64,000 nt of DNA from DATMER01 sp035556715. GTDB taxonomy: Bacteria > Acidobacteriota > Thermoanaerobaculia > Multivoradales > UBA5704. The stretch spans positions 142,680-206,679 of the forward strand of contig DATMER010000145.1 of the NCBI GenBank assembly GCA_035556715.1, written 5' to 3'. Both the position numbers and the translations under genes were made by a program. The stretch's first letter is position 1; every line of letters starts with the position of its first letter. This document shows positions 7,093-15,142 of this stretch, piece by piece. The notes beneath the pieces were generated by a model. That model did not search any database. It worked only from the letters and a program-made list of their open reading frames with translations, and had not been told where the DNA came from.

Positions 7093-9015
7093 CTACGAGC
7101 CCTGCTGGGAATTCAGCCAGTTGACGACCATCGCCACCTTCGCGGACGAGAGGTCCCGCGTCACCGGCATGAGGCCCGGGTCCAGGAAGAGGAGCGAGAG
7201 GCGCTGTGCGATGGCCGCGGCGTTCTGCTGGACGGTGGCCTCGTCGCCGATGTCGAGGATGCCCGTCATGCCCGGGTAGAGGCGGGCGTAGGCCTGGAGG
7301 ATCGGACCCACGTCGTTCTGCCAGGTGGGGTTTGCCGGGGCGACGTAGGTCTGGAAACGCAGTGCCGTAAGGTTGGAGTTGGGCTGCGGCGGATCGGCAT
7401 AGGCGTCGCCGATGAGCTGGTTGTCCGGGTCGAGGAAGAACACGAAGTAGATGTTGGTGTCGAGAAACCGGCGCACATCCGGCAGGGTGACGTCGCCGCC
7501 CGGGGTGGACACGGTCAGCGTGGCCAGGCCGTTGGCGTCGGTAGAGCCGTCCCAGGCGATGGCGATCTCGGTGGAGGGGTTGCCGGAGTCGTCGCTGATC
7601 TGCCAGGTTACGGGCTGCTGTCCCACGATCGGCTGTCCGAACTGGCGGGCCATGAGCTGGAAGGTGGCGGTGCCGTCCGGCTCGAGCCGCACGGAGAAGG
7701 GATTGGTCCCCATCAGGTAGCCGCTGGCCTGCTCCTGCAGGACCACGGCTCCCCCGGCCTGGACCGCCAGGGGGCTGCCGTTGATGGCGGTGGCCTCGGC
7801 CGGTTCCAGGGGGATGTCCACGAGGCCGGAGCTCTGGACCAGGAAGACCTGCTTGTTCTGCGAGTTGAGCTGCTGGTACTGGTTGGCGAAGCTCACCCCC
7901 TGGCCGTTCTGCAGAGGCTGGAAGGTGCCCTGGCTGTCGAGATACCCGATGTCGATGCCGGAGTCGACCAGGAACTGGCCGTTGGAAACCCCAATGCCCT
8001 GCGAATATCCGCCCTGGAGATAGATCGAGCCTCCCAGGTCCACGTGCAGCATGGAGCCGGTCCCCACCTGGCTCACCTGGGCGGGCGCCGGATTCCACGG
8101 CTGGGCGGGCGGGGCCGGGGCTGCTGCGGCCATTTGTGCGGGTGCCGCGGCCGGTGCCGGTCCGCCGCTGCCGCCGAAGCGGTCGTTGATCATCCGCTTG
8201 CCGGAGGGATGGCGGGGGGCTGCCTGCGGCGCTGGCGCCATGGCCGCCATCGGCCCCGCCGATGGAGGAGGCGGCGAGATCTGGCGCCCGGGCACGACCT
8301 GGGGCAGCTCGCCCGTGCCGATCGGACCCAGGCTCCCCAGGACCCGCCCGTAGCAGAACATGTTGCCCTGCGTGTTCGCCGTCGCCGGGTTGTTCTGATG
8401 GAGGTCCACGGTGAGCTTGACCGCGATGCCCTGGCCGCAGGCCGCCTGGAACTGGGTGAGGAACGGGGAGGACGAGAGGTCTCCGGACCATGTCACGTCG
8501 GTCATCTGGCCCATCCAGGTCCCCACGGCTCCCCAACTGCTCTGCGGGTTCGGCACCCTGTTGAGGAGGTACTGAAGCTCGGGTACCGTCACCAGCCCGG
8601 AGCAGCCGGCCCCGTTCGGCAGGGTGACGTAGATGCGCAGGCCGAAGAGGGCGGACCGGCCCTGCTGCTCGGGATCGAGGTCCACCATCTTGGCGAAGTC
8701 GTAGTTGCTCGTGCTGTTGGGCATCTGCTTCTGCGTCGACGGGCTGGGAGTTTCCACCGGCGCGCCGATCACCGGATCGGAGCCCGGCGCGGACGAGTAG
8801 GTGCCCGAAGCATCCACCACCGACAGCACGGAGCACTGGGCGAGCCAGGCCCTGGCCACCCCCGTGGGGTTCCAGACGGCATTGGGAAGGTACTGCCCCT
8901 GTGCGTTCTTGAGCGGGACCTTCGGGTTGTAGTTCTGGATGATGTTGTTGATCGTGGCCGGATTGGTGAAGAACAGGCCGCCGAACTGGATGCGCGGGAC
9001 ATCGAGGTAGCTCAT
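7093..9015 (-). CDS. Uncharacterised protein with VioB-like N-terminus
   Basis: 640 residues with no signal peptide. The N-terminus (SYLDVPRIQFGGLFFTNPATINN) resembles the start of the VioB / iminophenyl-pyruvate dimer synthase type proteins, which open with 'L-D-x-P-R-I-x-F-x-G ... N-x-x-T-x-N'. Residues ~240-320 are a Pro/Ala-rich low-complexity linker. The C-terminal half begins as a beta-rich region (HVDLGGSIYLQGGYSQG) and includes DGSTDANGLATLTVSTPGG, typical of Ig-like/Big domains. It ends in a helical segment. GGGAGGAGAGAG sits directly before the ATG. It stands alone, with no biosynthetic neighbours. The VioB resemblance is from memory of the family pattern and covers the N-terminus only; function unknown. 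Confidence 0.6.
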   Translation of the reverse strand: MSYLDVPRIQFGGLFFTNPATINNIIQNYNPKVPLKNAQGQYLPNAVWNPTGVARAWLAQCSVLSVVDASGTYSSAPGSDPVIGAPVETPSPSTQKQMPNSTSNYDFAKMVDLDPEQQGRSALFGLRIYVTLPNGAGCSGLVTVPELQYLLNRVPNPQSSWGAVGTWMGQMTDVTWSGDLSSSPFLTQFQAACGQGIAVKLTVDLHQNNPATANTQGNMFCYGRVLGSLGPIGTGELPQVVPGRQISPPPPSAGPMAAMAPAPQAAPRHPSGKRMINDRFGGSGGPAPAAAPAQMAAAAPAPPAQPWNPAPAQVSQVGTGSMLHVDLGGSIYLQGGYSQGIGVSNGQFLVDSGIDIGYLDSQGTFQPLQNGQGVSFANQYQQLNSQNKQVFLVQSSGLVDIPLEPAEATAINGSPLAVQAGGAVVLQEQASGYLMGTNPFSVRLEPDGTATFQLMARQFGQPIVGQQPVTWQISDDSGNPSTEIAIAWDGSTDANGLATLTVSTPGGDVTLPDVRRFLDTNIYFVFFLDPDNQLIGDAYADPPQPNSNLTALRFQTYVAPANPTWQNDVGPILQAYARLYPGMTGILDIGDEATVQQNAAAIAQRLSLLFLDPGLMPVTRDLSSAKVAMVVNWLNSQQGS

Positions 9016-9140
9016 CTCTCTCCTCCCTCAGATTGAAGGGCACAAACGGGACCGAAGCTGGCTGGCAGACGATTCGATGCTACGGAAACTCGCGAGTGCC
9101 GTCAACGCGGCCGCCGGGGAGCTGAAACGCCTTCAAGCCC

Positions 9141-9440
9141 ACCGGAACGGCGTTCAACGCGCCGGATTTTTTTCGGCGCTCCAGATTCCCGGCAGACGCG
9201 CCAATCTGCCGGTAGACGCGCTGGAAAAAAATTTAGCGCGTCAATTTTAAATTCGGCGCGTTCCAAAAAAATCTGGCGCGATGGCTGGGAATCCAGCGCG
9301 CTGAAAATTTATTTGGCCGGGCTGTTTGTAAATTTGGCGCGCCAAATTTTTTTTCAGCGCGCCATCTGGCGAATTGGCGCGTTGGCTGGCGAATTGGCGC
9401 GTCGGAAAAAAATCTGGCGCGCTGAACGGCATTTTGGCAC
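9141..9440. repeat. Degenerate tandem array 2: about fifteen units, 20 bp
   Basis: From 9141 to 9440 a GCGC core recurs with spacings of 20 bases almost throughout (one 19, one 21). Most units pair an A/T-rich half (AAAAAAATTT, AATTTTAAATT) with GGCGCG, giving an approximate consensus NNGGAAAAAAATTTGGCGCG. Units are divergent but the register is held over about 300 bases. The A/T runs repeat every two helical turns, so the DNA may be intrinsically curved. The array lies in the 613-base gene-free stretch before accA. GAGCTGAAACGCCTTC occurs at both ends of that stretch (9119-9134 and 9538-9553). Confidence 0.85.
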
Positions 9441-9488
9441 TTTGGCGGCTGTACGAGCCTGGACCTGGAGTTCTCTCCGTAGTGTTTG

Positions 9489-9570
9489 TCCCTGGGAGCG
9501 CCAAGCGGCGGAGGAGCGGCTCCGCTTGCTCGAAGAGGAGCTGAAACGCCTTCGGGACCGCCGTCCGTGA
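9489..9570 (+). pseudogene. C-terminal remnant, probably of a Uma2-family gene
   Basis: A short open frame ends RQAAEERLRLLEEELKRLRDRRP then stop. This charged coiled-coil ending is the kind found at the C-terminus of Uma2 proteins such as the one at 3510-4205. No Uma2 catalytic core precedes it; array 2 does. A second copy of the GAGCTGAAACGCCTTC piece at 9119-9134 also reads ELKRLQAHRNG, as if another tail had been left at the other edge of the array. Calling it Uma2-derived is inference from a short, biased segment. Confidence 0.4.
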
Positions 9571-9628
9571 ATCCCAGTCCTTCGTGTCCTTGCAGTCCCT
9601 TTCCCTGTCTGGTAGTTTGCCCGGCGGC

Positions 9629-10582
9629 ATGCAGAACACGGACGCCTCCTTTGACTCGCAGCTCGTGGAGCTGCGCCGGCGGATCGAGGAGCTTGAAGGT
9701 TATCCGGCCGGGGGAGGTCATGAGCGCGAGCTCGAGCGCCTCCGCAACACCCTGCGGAAATCCACCGCCGACCTCTACGGCAATCTCACCCGCTGGCAGA
9801 AGACCCTGGTCGCCCGGCACCAGGACCGGCCTTACACCCTCGACTACGTCGGCAACCTCATGCAGGACTGGGTCGAGGTACACGGCGACCGCGCGTTTGG
9901 CGACGATCCGGCCATCGTCGCCGGCTTCGCCACCTTCCGCGGACGGAGCGTGGCCGTCGTCGGCCACGAAAAGGGGCGCGACACGAAGGAGCGGATCCTG
10001 CGCAACTTCGGCCAGCCGCGGCCCGAGGGCTACCGCAAGGCGTTGCGCGTCATGAAGCTGGCCGAGAAGTTCGGCCTTCCCGTGCTCACCTTCATCGATA
10101 CGGCCGGCGCCTACCCGGGCCTCGACGCCGAGGAGCGCGGACAGGCCGAAGCCATCGCCCGCAACCTCCTGGAGATGGCCGTGCTCCGGGTGCCGATCGT
10201 GGTCACCATCACCGGCGAAGGAGGGAGCGGCGGCGCGCTCGCCCTGGGCATCGGCGACCGCGTGTTCATCCTGGAGTACGCGACCTATTCGGTCATCTCG
10301 CCCGAGGGGTGCGCGGCCATCCTCTGGAAGGATCAGGACAAGAAGGCGGAGGCTGCCGAGGCTATGAAGATGACCGCTCCCGACCTCCTGGAGCTGGGCG
10401 TGGTGGACCACATCATCCCCGAGCCGCCGGGCGGCGCCCACACCGATCCGGAGACGACGTGCAAGCGGGTCGGCGACACGGTCGAAGCCGCTCTCGCCGA
10501 GCTGCAACGCCTCAGCTCCAACGATCTCATCGCCCGCCGTTACGCCCGGTTCCGGACCCTCGGGGTCTACGACGAACCCTGA
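9629..10582 (+). CDS. accA: Acetyl-CoA carboxylase carboxyltransferase subunit alpha
   Basis: 317 residues from ATG 9629; an in-frame GTG at 9584 would add 15 residues. AccA transfers the carboxyl group from biotin-BCCP to acetyl-CoA, the first step of fatty-acid synthesis. It keeps the family blocks: the N-terminal helical segment (LVELRRRIEELE), RPYTLDYV, FVEVHGDRAFGDD-like WVEVHGDRAFGDD, GRDTKERILRNFG, LPVLTFIDTAGAYPGLDAEERGQ, GEGGSGGALALGIGDRV, and YSVISPEGCAAILWKD. AccA length is normal. accD is not in the window. recJ starts about 25 bases downstream. Confidence 0.95.
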   Translation: MQNTDASFDSQLVELRRRIEELEGYPAGGGHERELERLRNTLRKSTADLYGNLTRWQKTLVARHQDRPYTLDYVGNLMQDWVEVHGDRAFGDDPAIVAGFATFRGRSVAVVGHEKGRDTKERILRNFGQPRPEGYRKALRVMKLAEKFGLPVLTFIDTAGAYPGLDAEERGQAEAIARNLLEMAVLRVPIVVTITGEGGSGGALALGIGDRVFILEYATYSVISPEGCAAILWKDQDKKAEAAEAMKMTAPDLLELGVVDHIIPEPPGGAHTDPETTCKRVGDTVEAALAELQRLSSNDLIARRYARFRTLGVYDEP

Positions 10583-10606
10583 CACGCCACTCCGCATGGA
10601 GTGCTG

Positions 10607-12265
10607 ATGGAGTGGATACTCGCGCAGGTCCCTGCAGCAGCCGAGGAGCTGGAGCGCGCCGGCTTTCCGCCCTGGCTCGCGGCGCCTCTCGCCCGCCGCG
10701 GCGTGGCTGACGCCGCGGACGCCGAACGCTTCCTGAACCCGACCCTGGAGCAGCTCCACGACCCGTTCCTCCTCGCCGGCATGGAGGAGGGGGTCGAGCG
10801 CCTGCTCCGCGCCCGGGCCGACCATGAGCGGATCGCGATCGTCGGCGATTATGACGTCGACGGCGTGACCTCGACCGCGCTCCTCCTCGCCGTGCTCGGG
10901 GCCTGCGGCATCGAGGCGGTGGCCGTCCTGCCGCACCGTCTGCGCGAGGGGTATGGCTTCCAGCCGGTCCACGTGGAGCGCGCCCGGGAGCTGGGCTGCG
11001 GGCTCATCGTCACCGCCGACTGCGGCAGCTCGTCAGCCGCGGCCGTGGAGTCGGCGTTCGCGGCCGGAATCGGCGTCCTGATCACGGACCATCACCTGCC
11101 CGGGTGCGAGCTGCCTGCGGGGACGCTCCACATCAACCCGCGCCAGGCGCGCTGCACCTATCCCTTCCGCGACCTGGCTGCGGTCGGCCTGGCCTTCAAG
11201 CTCTGCCAGGCGCTCGCCGGCCGGTGCGGCCGGGTTGTCGATCCCGCCCGCCTGCTGCGCATCGCCTGCCTGGGCACGATCGCCGACCTGGTGCCGCTCC
11301 AGGGAGAGAACCGGGTGATCGCCGCGCTCGGGCTGCGCGCCCTGGCCGAGCCGCGGTCCGAGGGGCTCAAGGCGCTGATCCGGCAGTCCGGGGTAAAGCC
11401 GCCGTTCACGGCCGCGGACGTGGGTTACCGCCTGGGGCCCCGCATCAATGCCGCCGGCCGGCTCGACAACGCGGAGAAGGCCCTGGAGCTGCTCATGAGC
11501 CGGGACCCCCGCCGCGCCACGGAGCTGGCCGCGGAGCTCGACGGCTGGAACCGGGAGCGCCAGTCGGAGGAGGCGAGGGTGGTGGAGGAGGCCCGCGACC
11601 GTTTCTTGAAGAGACCGCTTCCTCCCATCCTCGTGGCCTGGAGCCCGGAGTGGCACAAGGGGGTCGTGGGCGTCGCGGCAGGCCGTATCGCCAAGGAGCT
11701 GTGCCGTCCGACGCTGCTCCTCGCGGTCGAAGGGGAGCTGGCCACGGGCTCGGGACGCAGCGTGCCCGGTTTGGAGCTGCACGGCTTCCTCTCCCGCTGG
11801 AAGGACCGGATGGAGCGCTTCGGAGGCCATGCCCAGGCCGTGGGCCTGACCGCGCGGCTGGACCGTCTCGACGAGCTGCGTCAGGAGTGGGAGGAGGCCG
11901 GCCGCGAGTGGCCCGAGTCGCTCCTGGCCGGCCGGCACGAGTACGAGCTGCACCTGGAGCCCGGGCAGATCTCGCTCCAGCTCCTGGCCGACCTCGCGAA
12001 GCTCGAGCCCTACGGCCAGGGCAACCCGCGCCCCCTGGTGCGAACCGGTCCGCTGCGGCTCGACGGCGCGCCGCGGGCGTTCGGAGGCGGGCACCTCTCC
12101 GCCCGAACCCGCGGCGCGAACGGCGCCATCGTGGAGGTTGTGGGCTGGGGCTGGCAGGGGAGGGCGCAGGACCTCGACGGGGAGTTTGAGGTGCTCGGCC
12201 ACGTCGAGGCGGATTCGTACCGGGGCGGGACGGTGATGCGGTTGGTGGATGCCCGGGGGGTGTGA
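10607..12265 (+). CDS. recJ: Single-stranded-DNA-specific exonuclease RecJ
   Basis: 552 residues from ATG 10607 (GTG two codons upstream is possible). RecJ degrades ssDNA 5' to 3' in recombination and mismatch repair. The DHH phosphoesterase motifs are present: IAIVGDYDVDGVTSTALL (motif I), IVTADCGSS (II), LITDHHLPG (III, DHH), and GPRINAAGRLDNA (IV). The C-terminal DHHA1 region carries VGVAAGRIAKELCRPTLLL and GSGRSVPGLELHGFL, followed by GGHAQAVGLT and an OB-like tail (LEPYGQGNPRPLV). Probably expressed with accA. Confidence 0.95.
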   Translation: MEWILAQVPAAAEELERAGFPPWLAAPLARRGVADAADAERFLNPTLEQLHDPFLLAGMEEGVERLLRARADHERIAIVGDYDVDGVTSTALLLAVLGACGIEAVAVLPHRLREGYGFQPVHVERARELGCGLIVTADCGSSSAAAVESAFAAGIGVLITDHHLPGCELPAGTLHINPRQARCTYPFRDLAAVGLAFKLCQALAGRCGRVVDPARLLRIACLGTIADLVPLQGENRVIAALGLRALAEPRSEGLKALIRQSGVKPPFTAADVGYRLGPRINAAGRLDNAEKALELLMSRDPRRATELAAELDGWNRERQSEEARVVEEARDRFLKRPLPPILVAWSPEWHKGVVGVAAGRIAKELCRPTLLLAVEGELATGSGRSVPGLELHGFLSRWKDRMERFGGHAQAVGLTARLDRLDELRQEWEEAGREWPESLLAGRHEYELHLEPGQISLQLLADLAKLEPYGQGNPRPLVRTGPLRLDGAPRAFGGGHLSARTRGANGAIVEVVGWGWQGRAQDLDGEFEVLGHVEADSYRGGTVMRLVDARGV

Positions 12266-12340
12266 GGCCTGCCTGAGCCTGCCTGAGAATGCCGCAATCC
12301 CGAATCCTGTTGTCCTTCTGACCATAGAATGGTCCTCCTT

Positions 12341-14392
12341 ATGGCGCGTCGCATCCCCATCCGCGGTCTGCGGAACCTGCTCCTGCTCGTCATGGTGCTC
12401 CTCGTGGCCGGCCTCTCGGGCCTCTTCCTGTTCGGCCGGGCCGGCCGGGAGGGGCTCCGCAGGCCGGCAGAGGAGGGGGAGGCGACGCAGGCAGGGCAGG
12501 GCACGGCCCTCATCGGCGAGGACTTCGACTACACCTTCACCGAGCGCGAGCGCCCGATCTTCCGCATCCGGGGCGACAGCATCCGCGCCGACCAGGGGGG
12601 CACGATCTTTCTCGACGGCGTGGGCCTTACGCTCTACGACGAGGAGGGGCGCGCCTACCACGTGGAGAGCCGCCAGGCGAGCTTCAACCGCGAGAGCAAC
12701 GAGGGCCGGCTCCTGGGCAACGTGATCCTCAAGGGTCCGGCCGGCCTGATGCTGCGCACGGCCCAGCTCAACATCAACGAGAAGGGCAGGGTGCTGGTCA
12801 GCCCCAAGCCCGTGGCCCTGCGCTATGCCGACATGTACACGGCCAACGCCCAGAGGATGAGGGTGAACCTCGACGACGAGATGTTCGTCCTCGCGGGCCA
12901 GACGCGGGTGCAGAGCCTCCCCGGCGCCGAGATCCCCATGGCCCTCACGGCCGAGCGCACCGTCTACGACCGCAAGCAGAAGCTTCTCCGGGCAGAGGGC
13001 AACGCCACGCTGAGGCGCGGCTCCGAGCAGGTCCGCTCCCAGCGGCTCAGCGCCCACCTCACCCCCGACGAGAGCGGCCTGCAGTTCGTCCGCGCGCAGT
13101 TCAACGTGAGCGGCCGTCTGACCGGCGACAGCCCCACGGCGTCCGTCGTCCGCTTCACCGGCCGCGACCTGGCGGTCCAGATGCAGCCTGACGCGGAAAA
13201 CCAGCCGCGCAAGGTCGTGCTGGAAGGGGGCGAGAAGAACCGCGCCATGATCGAGACGACCGGCGCCGGTCCCGGGGGAGGCATGATCCGCACCCTGACG
13301 GCCCTCCAGATCGAGGGGATGCTGGCCCTGGGCGCGCTCACCGAAGCCGAGGCGTTCGGCGGCGTCGACCTGCGCGAGACCACGCGCGGAGGCGGCCAGA
13401 AAGAGGTCCGCCGGGCGACCGGCATGCGCGCCAAGGCCGGATTCCGCGGCGGCGAGCTCGCCACGGTCGAGCTGATCAACAAGGTCGTGTTCCGCGATCC
13501 GCAGACCCGGGCCACGGGCAACCGGGCCTCGCTCGACCTCGACTCGGGCCGCGGCGAGTTCTTCGGCGAGCCGGTCGAAGCCGTGAGCGAGCGCGGCCGG
13601 ATGACCGCGCCGCGGATCCTCTACAACGTCGAGAACCAGGTCCTGAACGCCGTGGGCGGCGTGCGCGCCGTGATGGAGCAGGAGTCGGACTCGGAGCTCG
13701 CGGGCACGCCGCTGGGCGAGGGCGAGGGGCCCGTCCATGTGGAGTCGCGGGAGGCATTCTGGCGCAAGGAGCCGCAGTCGTTCCTGTTCCGCGGCGACGT
13801 CCGCGCCTGGCGCGGCGAGAACCTGATGCTCACGACCGAGCTGCAAGGAAACCAGGTCGAAGACACGCTGACCGCGACCGGCGGGGTCAAGACGCTGTGG
13901 ATCCCGGCCGACAGGGCCGTGGCCCGGGCGCAGGGCAAGCCGCAGCCGGCATCTTCAGGAGCAAGCCGCGCTCCGGTCGAGGTGGTGGCGCAGGAGATGG
14001 TCTACCGCGAGGGGGGAGGGATGCTCACCTACACCGGGTCCGTGCGCGTGGTGCAGGAGGGCAAGACCCTCACCTGCGACCGGCTGGACGTGGACCTCGC
14101 CGAGGACAACAAGGCGGAGAAGATGACCTGCACCGGCGACACGAAGCTGAACGATCCCAAGGAGGGACGCCAGATCGCCGGGCAGAAGGCGGTGTACGAT
14201 CTGGCCGCGAAGAGGATGGAGATCACGGGCGACAAGGTCACGATGCGCGACAGGGAGGGCAACCAGGTGCAGGGGAAGCGCGTCATCTACTTCGTCGACG
14301 ACGGCAAGGTGGAGGTCAAGGGCAAGGACGACACGCCGGCAACGCCGGCAGCATCGGCACCATCGGCTGCGGGGACGGGAAGCGGGGAATGA
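12341..14392 (+). CDS. LptC-LptA fusion, LPS export periplasmic bridge protein
   Basis: 683 residues from ATG 12341. A single N-terminal membrane anchor (LRNLLLLVMVLLVAGLSGLFLFG) and the following beta-jellyroll (EDFDYTFTERERPIFRIRGDSI...) match LptC. The central part is a long chain of OstA/LptA-like repeats. The C-terminal ~190 residues (VVAQEMVYREGGGMLTYTGSVRVVQEGKTLTCDRLDVDL) form a classic LptA domain with MEITGDKVTMRDREGNQVQG. One polypeptide therefore covers the roles that E. coli LptC and LptA share: carrying LPS from the LptBFG transporter across the periplasm. The stop overlaps the lptB start (ATGA at 14389), so the two are translationally coupled. It is much longer than LptC (~190) or LptA (~185). 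Confidence 0.85.
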   Translation: MARRIPIRGLRNLLLLVMVLLVAGLSGLFLFGRAGREGLRRPAEEGEATQAGQGTALIGEDFDYTFTERERPIFRIRGDSIRADQGGTIFLDGVGLTLYDEEGRAYHVESRQASFNRESNEGRLLGNVILKGPAGLMLRTAQLNINEKGRVLVSPKPVALRYADMYTANAQRMRVNLDDEMFVLAGQTRVQSLPGAEIPMALTAERTVYDRKQKLLRAEGNATLRRGSEQVRSQRLSAHLTPDESGLQFVRAQFNVSGRLTGDSPTASVVRFTGRDLAVQMQPDAENQPRKVVLEGGEKNRAMIETTGAGPGGGMIRTLTALQIEGMLALGALTEAEAFGGVDLRETTRGGGQKEVRRATGMRAKAGFRGGELATVELINKVVFRDPQTRATGNRASLDLDSGRGEFFGEPVEAVSERGRMTAPRILYNVENQVLNAVGGVRAVMEQESDSELAGTPLGEGEGPVHVESREAFWRKEPQSFLFRGDVRAWRGENLMLTTELQGNQVEDTLTATGGVKTLWIPADRAVARAQGKPQPASSGASRAPVEVVAQEMVYREGGGMLTYTGSVRVVQEGKTLTCDRLDVDLAEDNKAEKMTCTGDTKLNDPKEGRQIAGQKAVYDLAAKRMEITGDKVTMRDREGNQVQGKRVIYFVDDGKVEVKGKDDTPATPAASAPSAAGTGSGE

Positions 14393-15126
14393 CGACGGCG
14401 CGCCGGCAGAAGCTCTCCACCCTGAACCTCCGGAAGGTCTACCGCGGCCGGGCCGTGGTGAAGGACGTGTCCATCGAGGTCGGCCCGGGCGAGATCGTCG
14501 GCCTCCTGGGTCCGAACGGCGCGGGCAAGACCACGACCTTCTACATGGTCGTGGGGCTCACCCCGCCGGACTCGGGCGAGGTCTTCCTGGGCAGCGAGGA
14601 CATCACGGAGCTGCCCATGTACCTGCGCGCCCAGCGCGGCATCAGCTACCTGCCGCAGGAGCCGTCGGTGTTCCGGCGCATGAGCGTGGAGGACAACCTG
14701 CGCTCCATCTTCGAGACCCTGGACCTGTCCCACGCCGAGCAGGAGCGGCGCATCGACCAGCTCATCGCCGACTTCGGCCTGGCCAAGGTGCGCAAGAGCA
14801 AGGGCTACTCCCTGTCGGGCGGCGAGCGGCGGCGGGTCGAGATCGCGAGGGCCCTGGTGATCAGCCCTTGGTATATCCTTCTGGACGAGCCGTTCGCCGG
14901 CATCGACCCGATCGCGGTGCTGGACATCCAGGGTATCATCCGGCACCTGAAGTCGATGGGGATCGGCATCCTCATCACCGACCATAACGTGCGGGAAACA
15001 TTGAAAATAACCGATCGGGCCTATATCATCAACAACGGCGAGATCCTGCGAGCCGGATCACCCGCCGAGCTGTCGGCGGACCCCCAGGTCCGAAAGATCT
15101 ATCTCGGAGAAGAGTTCACTCTTTGA
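14389..15126 (+). CDS. lptB: LPS export ABC transporter ATP-binding protein LptB
   Basis: 245 residues. ABC ATPase with Walker A LLGPNGAGKTTTFYM, Q-loop ISYLPQEPSVFRRMSVEDN, signature LSGGERRRVEIARAL, Walker B ILLDEPFAGIDPIA and H-switch ILITDHNVRETL. The last three features are diagnostic of LptB rather than generic ABC ATPases. It powers LPS extraction from the inner membrane together with the LptF-LptG fusion at 26800. ATG 14389 overlaps the lptCA stop by four bases. rpoN follows after 16 bases, a common arrangement. Confidence 0.97.
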   Translation: MTTARRQKLSTLNLRKVYRGRAVVKDVSIEVGPGEIVGLLGPNGAGKTTTFYMVVGLTPPDSGEVFLGSEDITELPMYLRAQRGISYLPQEPSVFRRMSVEDNLRSIFETLDLSHAEQERRIDQLIADFGLAKVRKSKGYSLSGGERRRVEIARALVISPWYILLDEPFAGIDPIAVLDIQGIIRHLKSMGIGILITDHNVRETLKITDRAYIINNGEILRAGSPAELSADPQVRKIYLGEEFTL

Positions 15127-15142
15127 TTGTCAGGTCGTCTGA

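Noticed and set aside
4381..9440. Arrays 1 and 2 as CRISPR arrays
   Set aside because: There are no unique spacers and units are contiguous; no cas genes are in the window.
13897..15126. 409-residue N-terminally extended LptB
   Set aside because: The extension is an out-of-frame reading of the LptA-like domain; ATG 14389 overlapping the previous stop gives a standard LptB.
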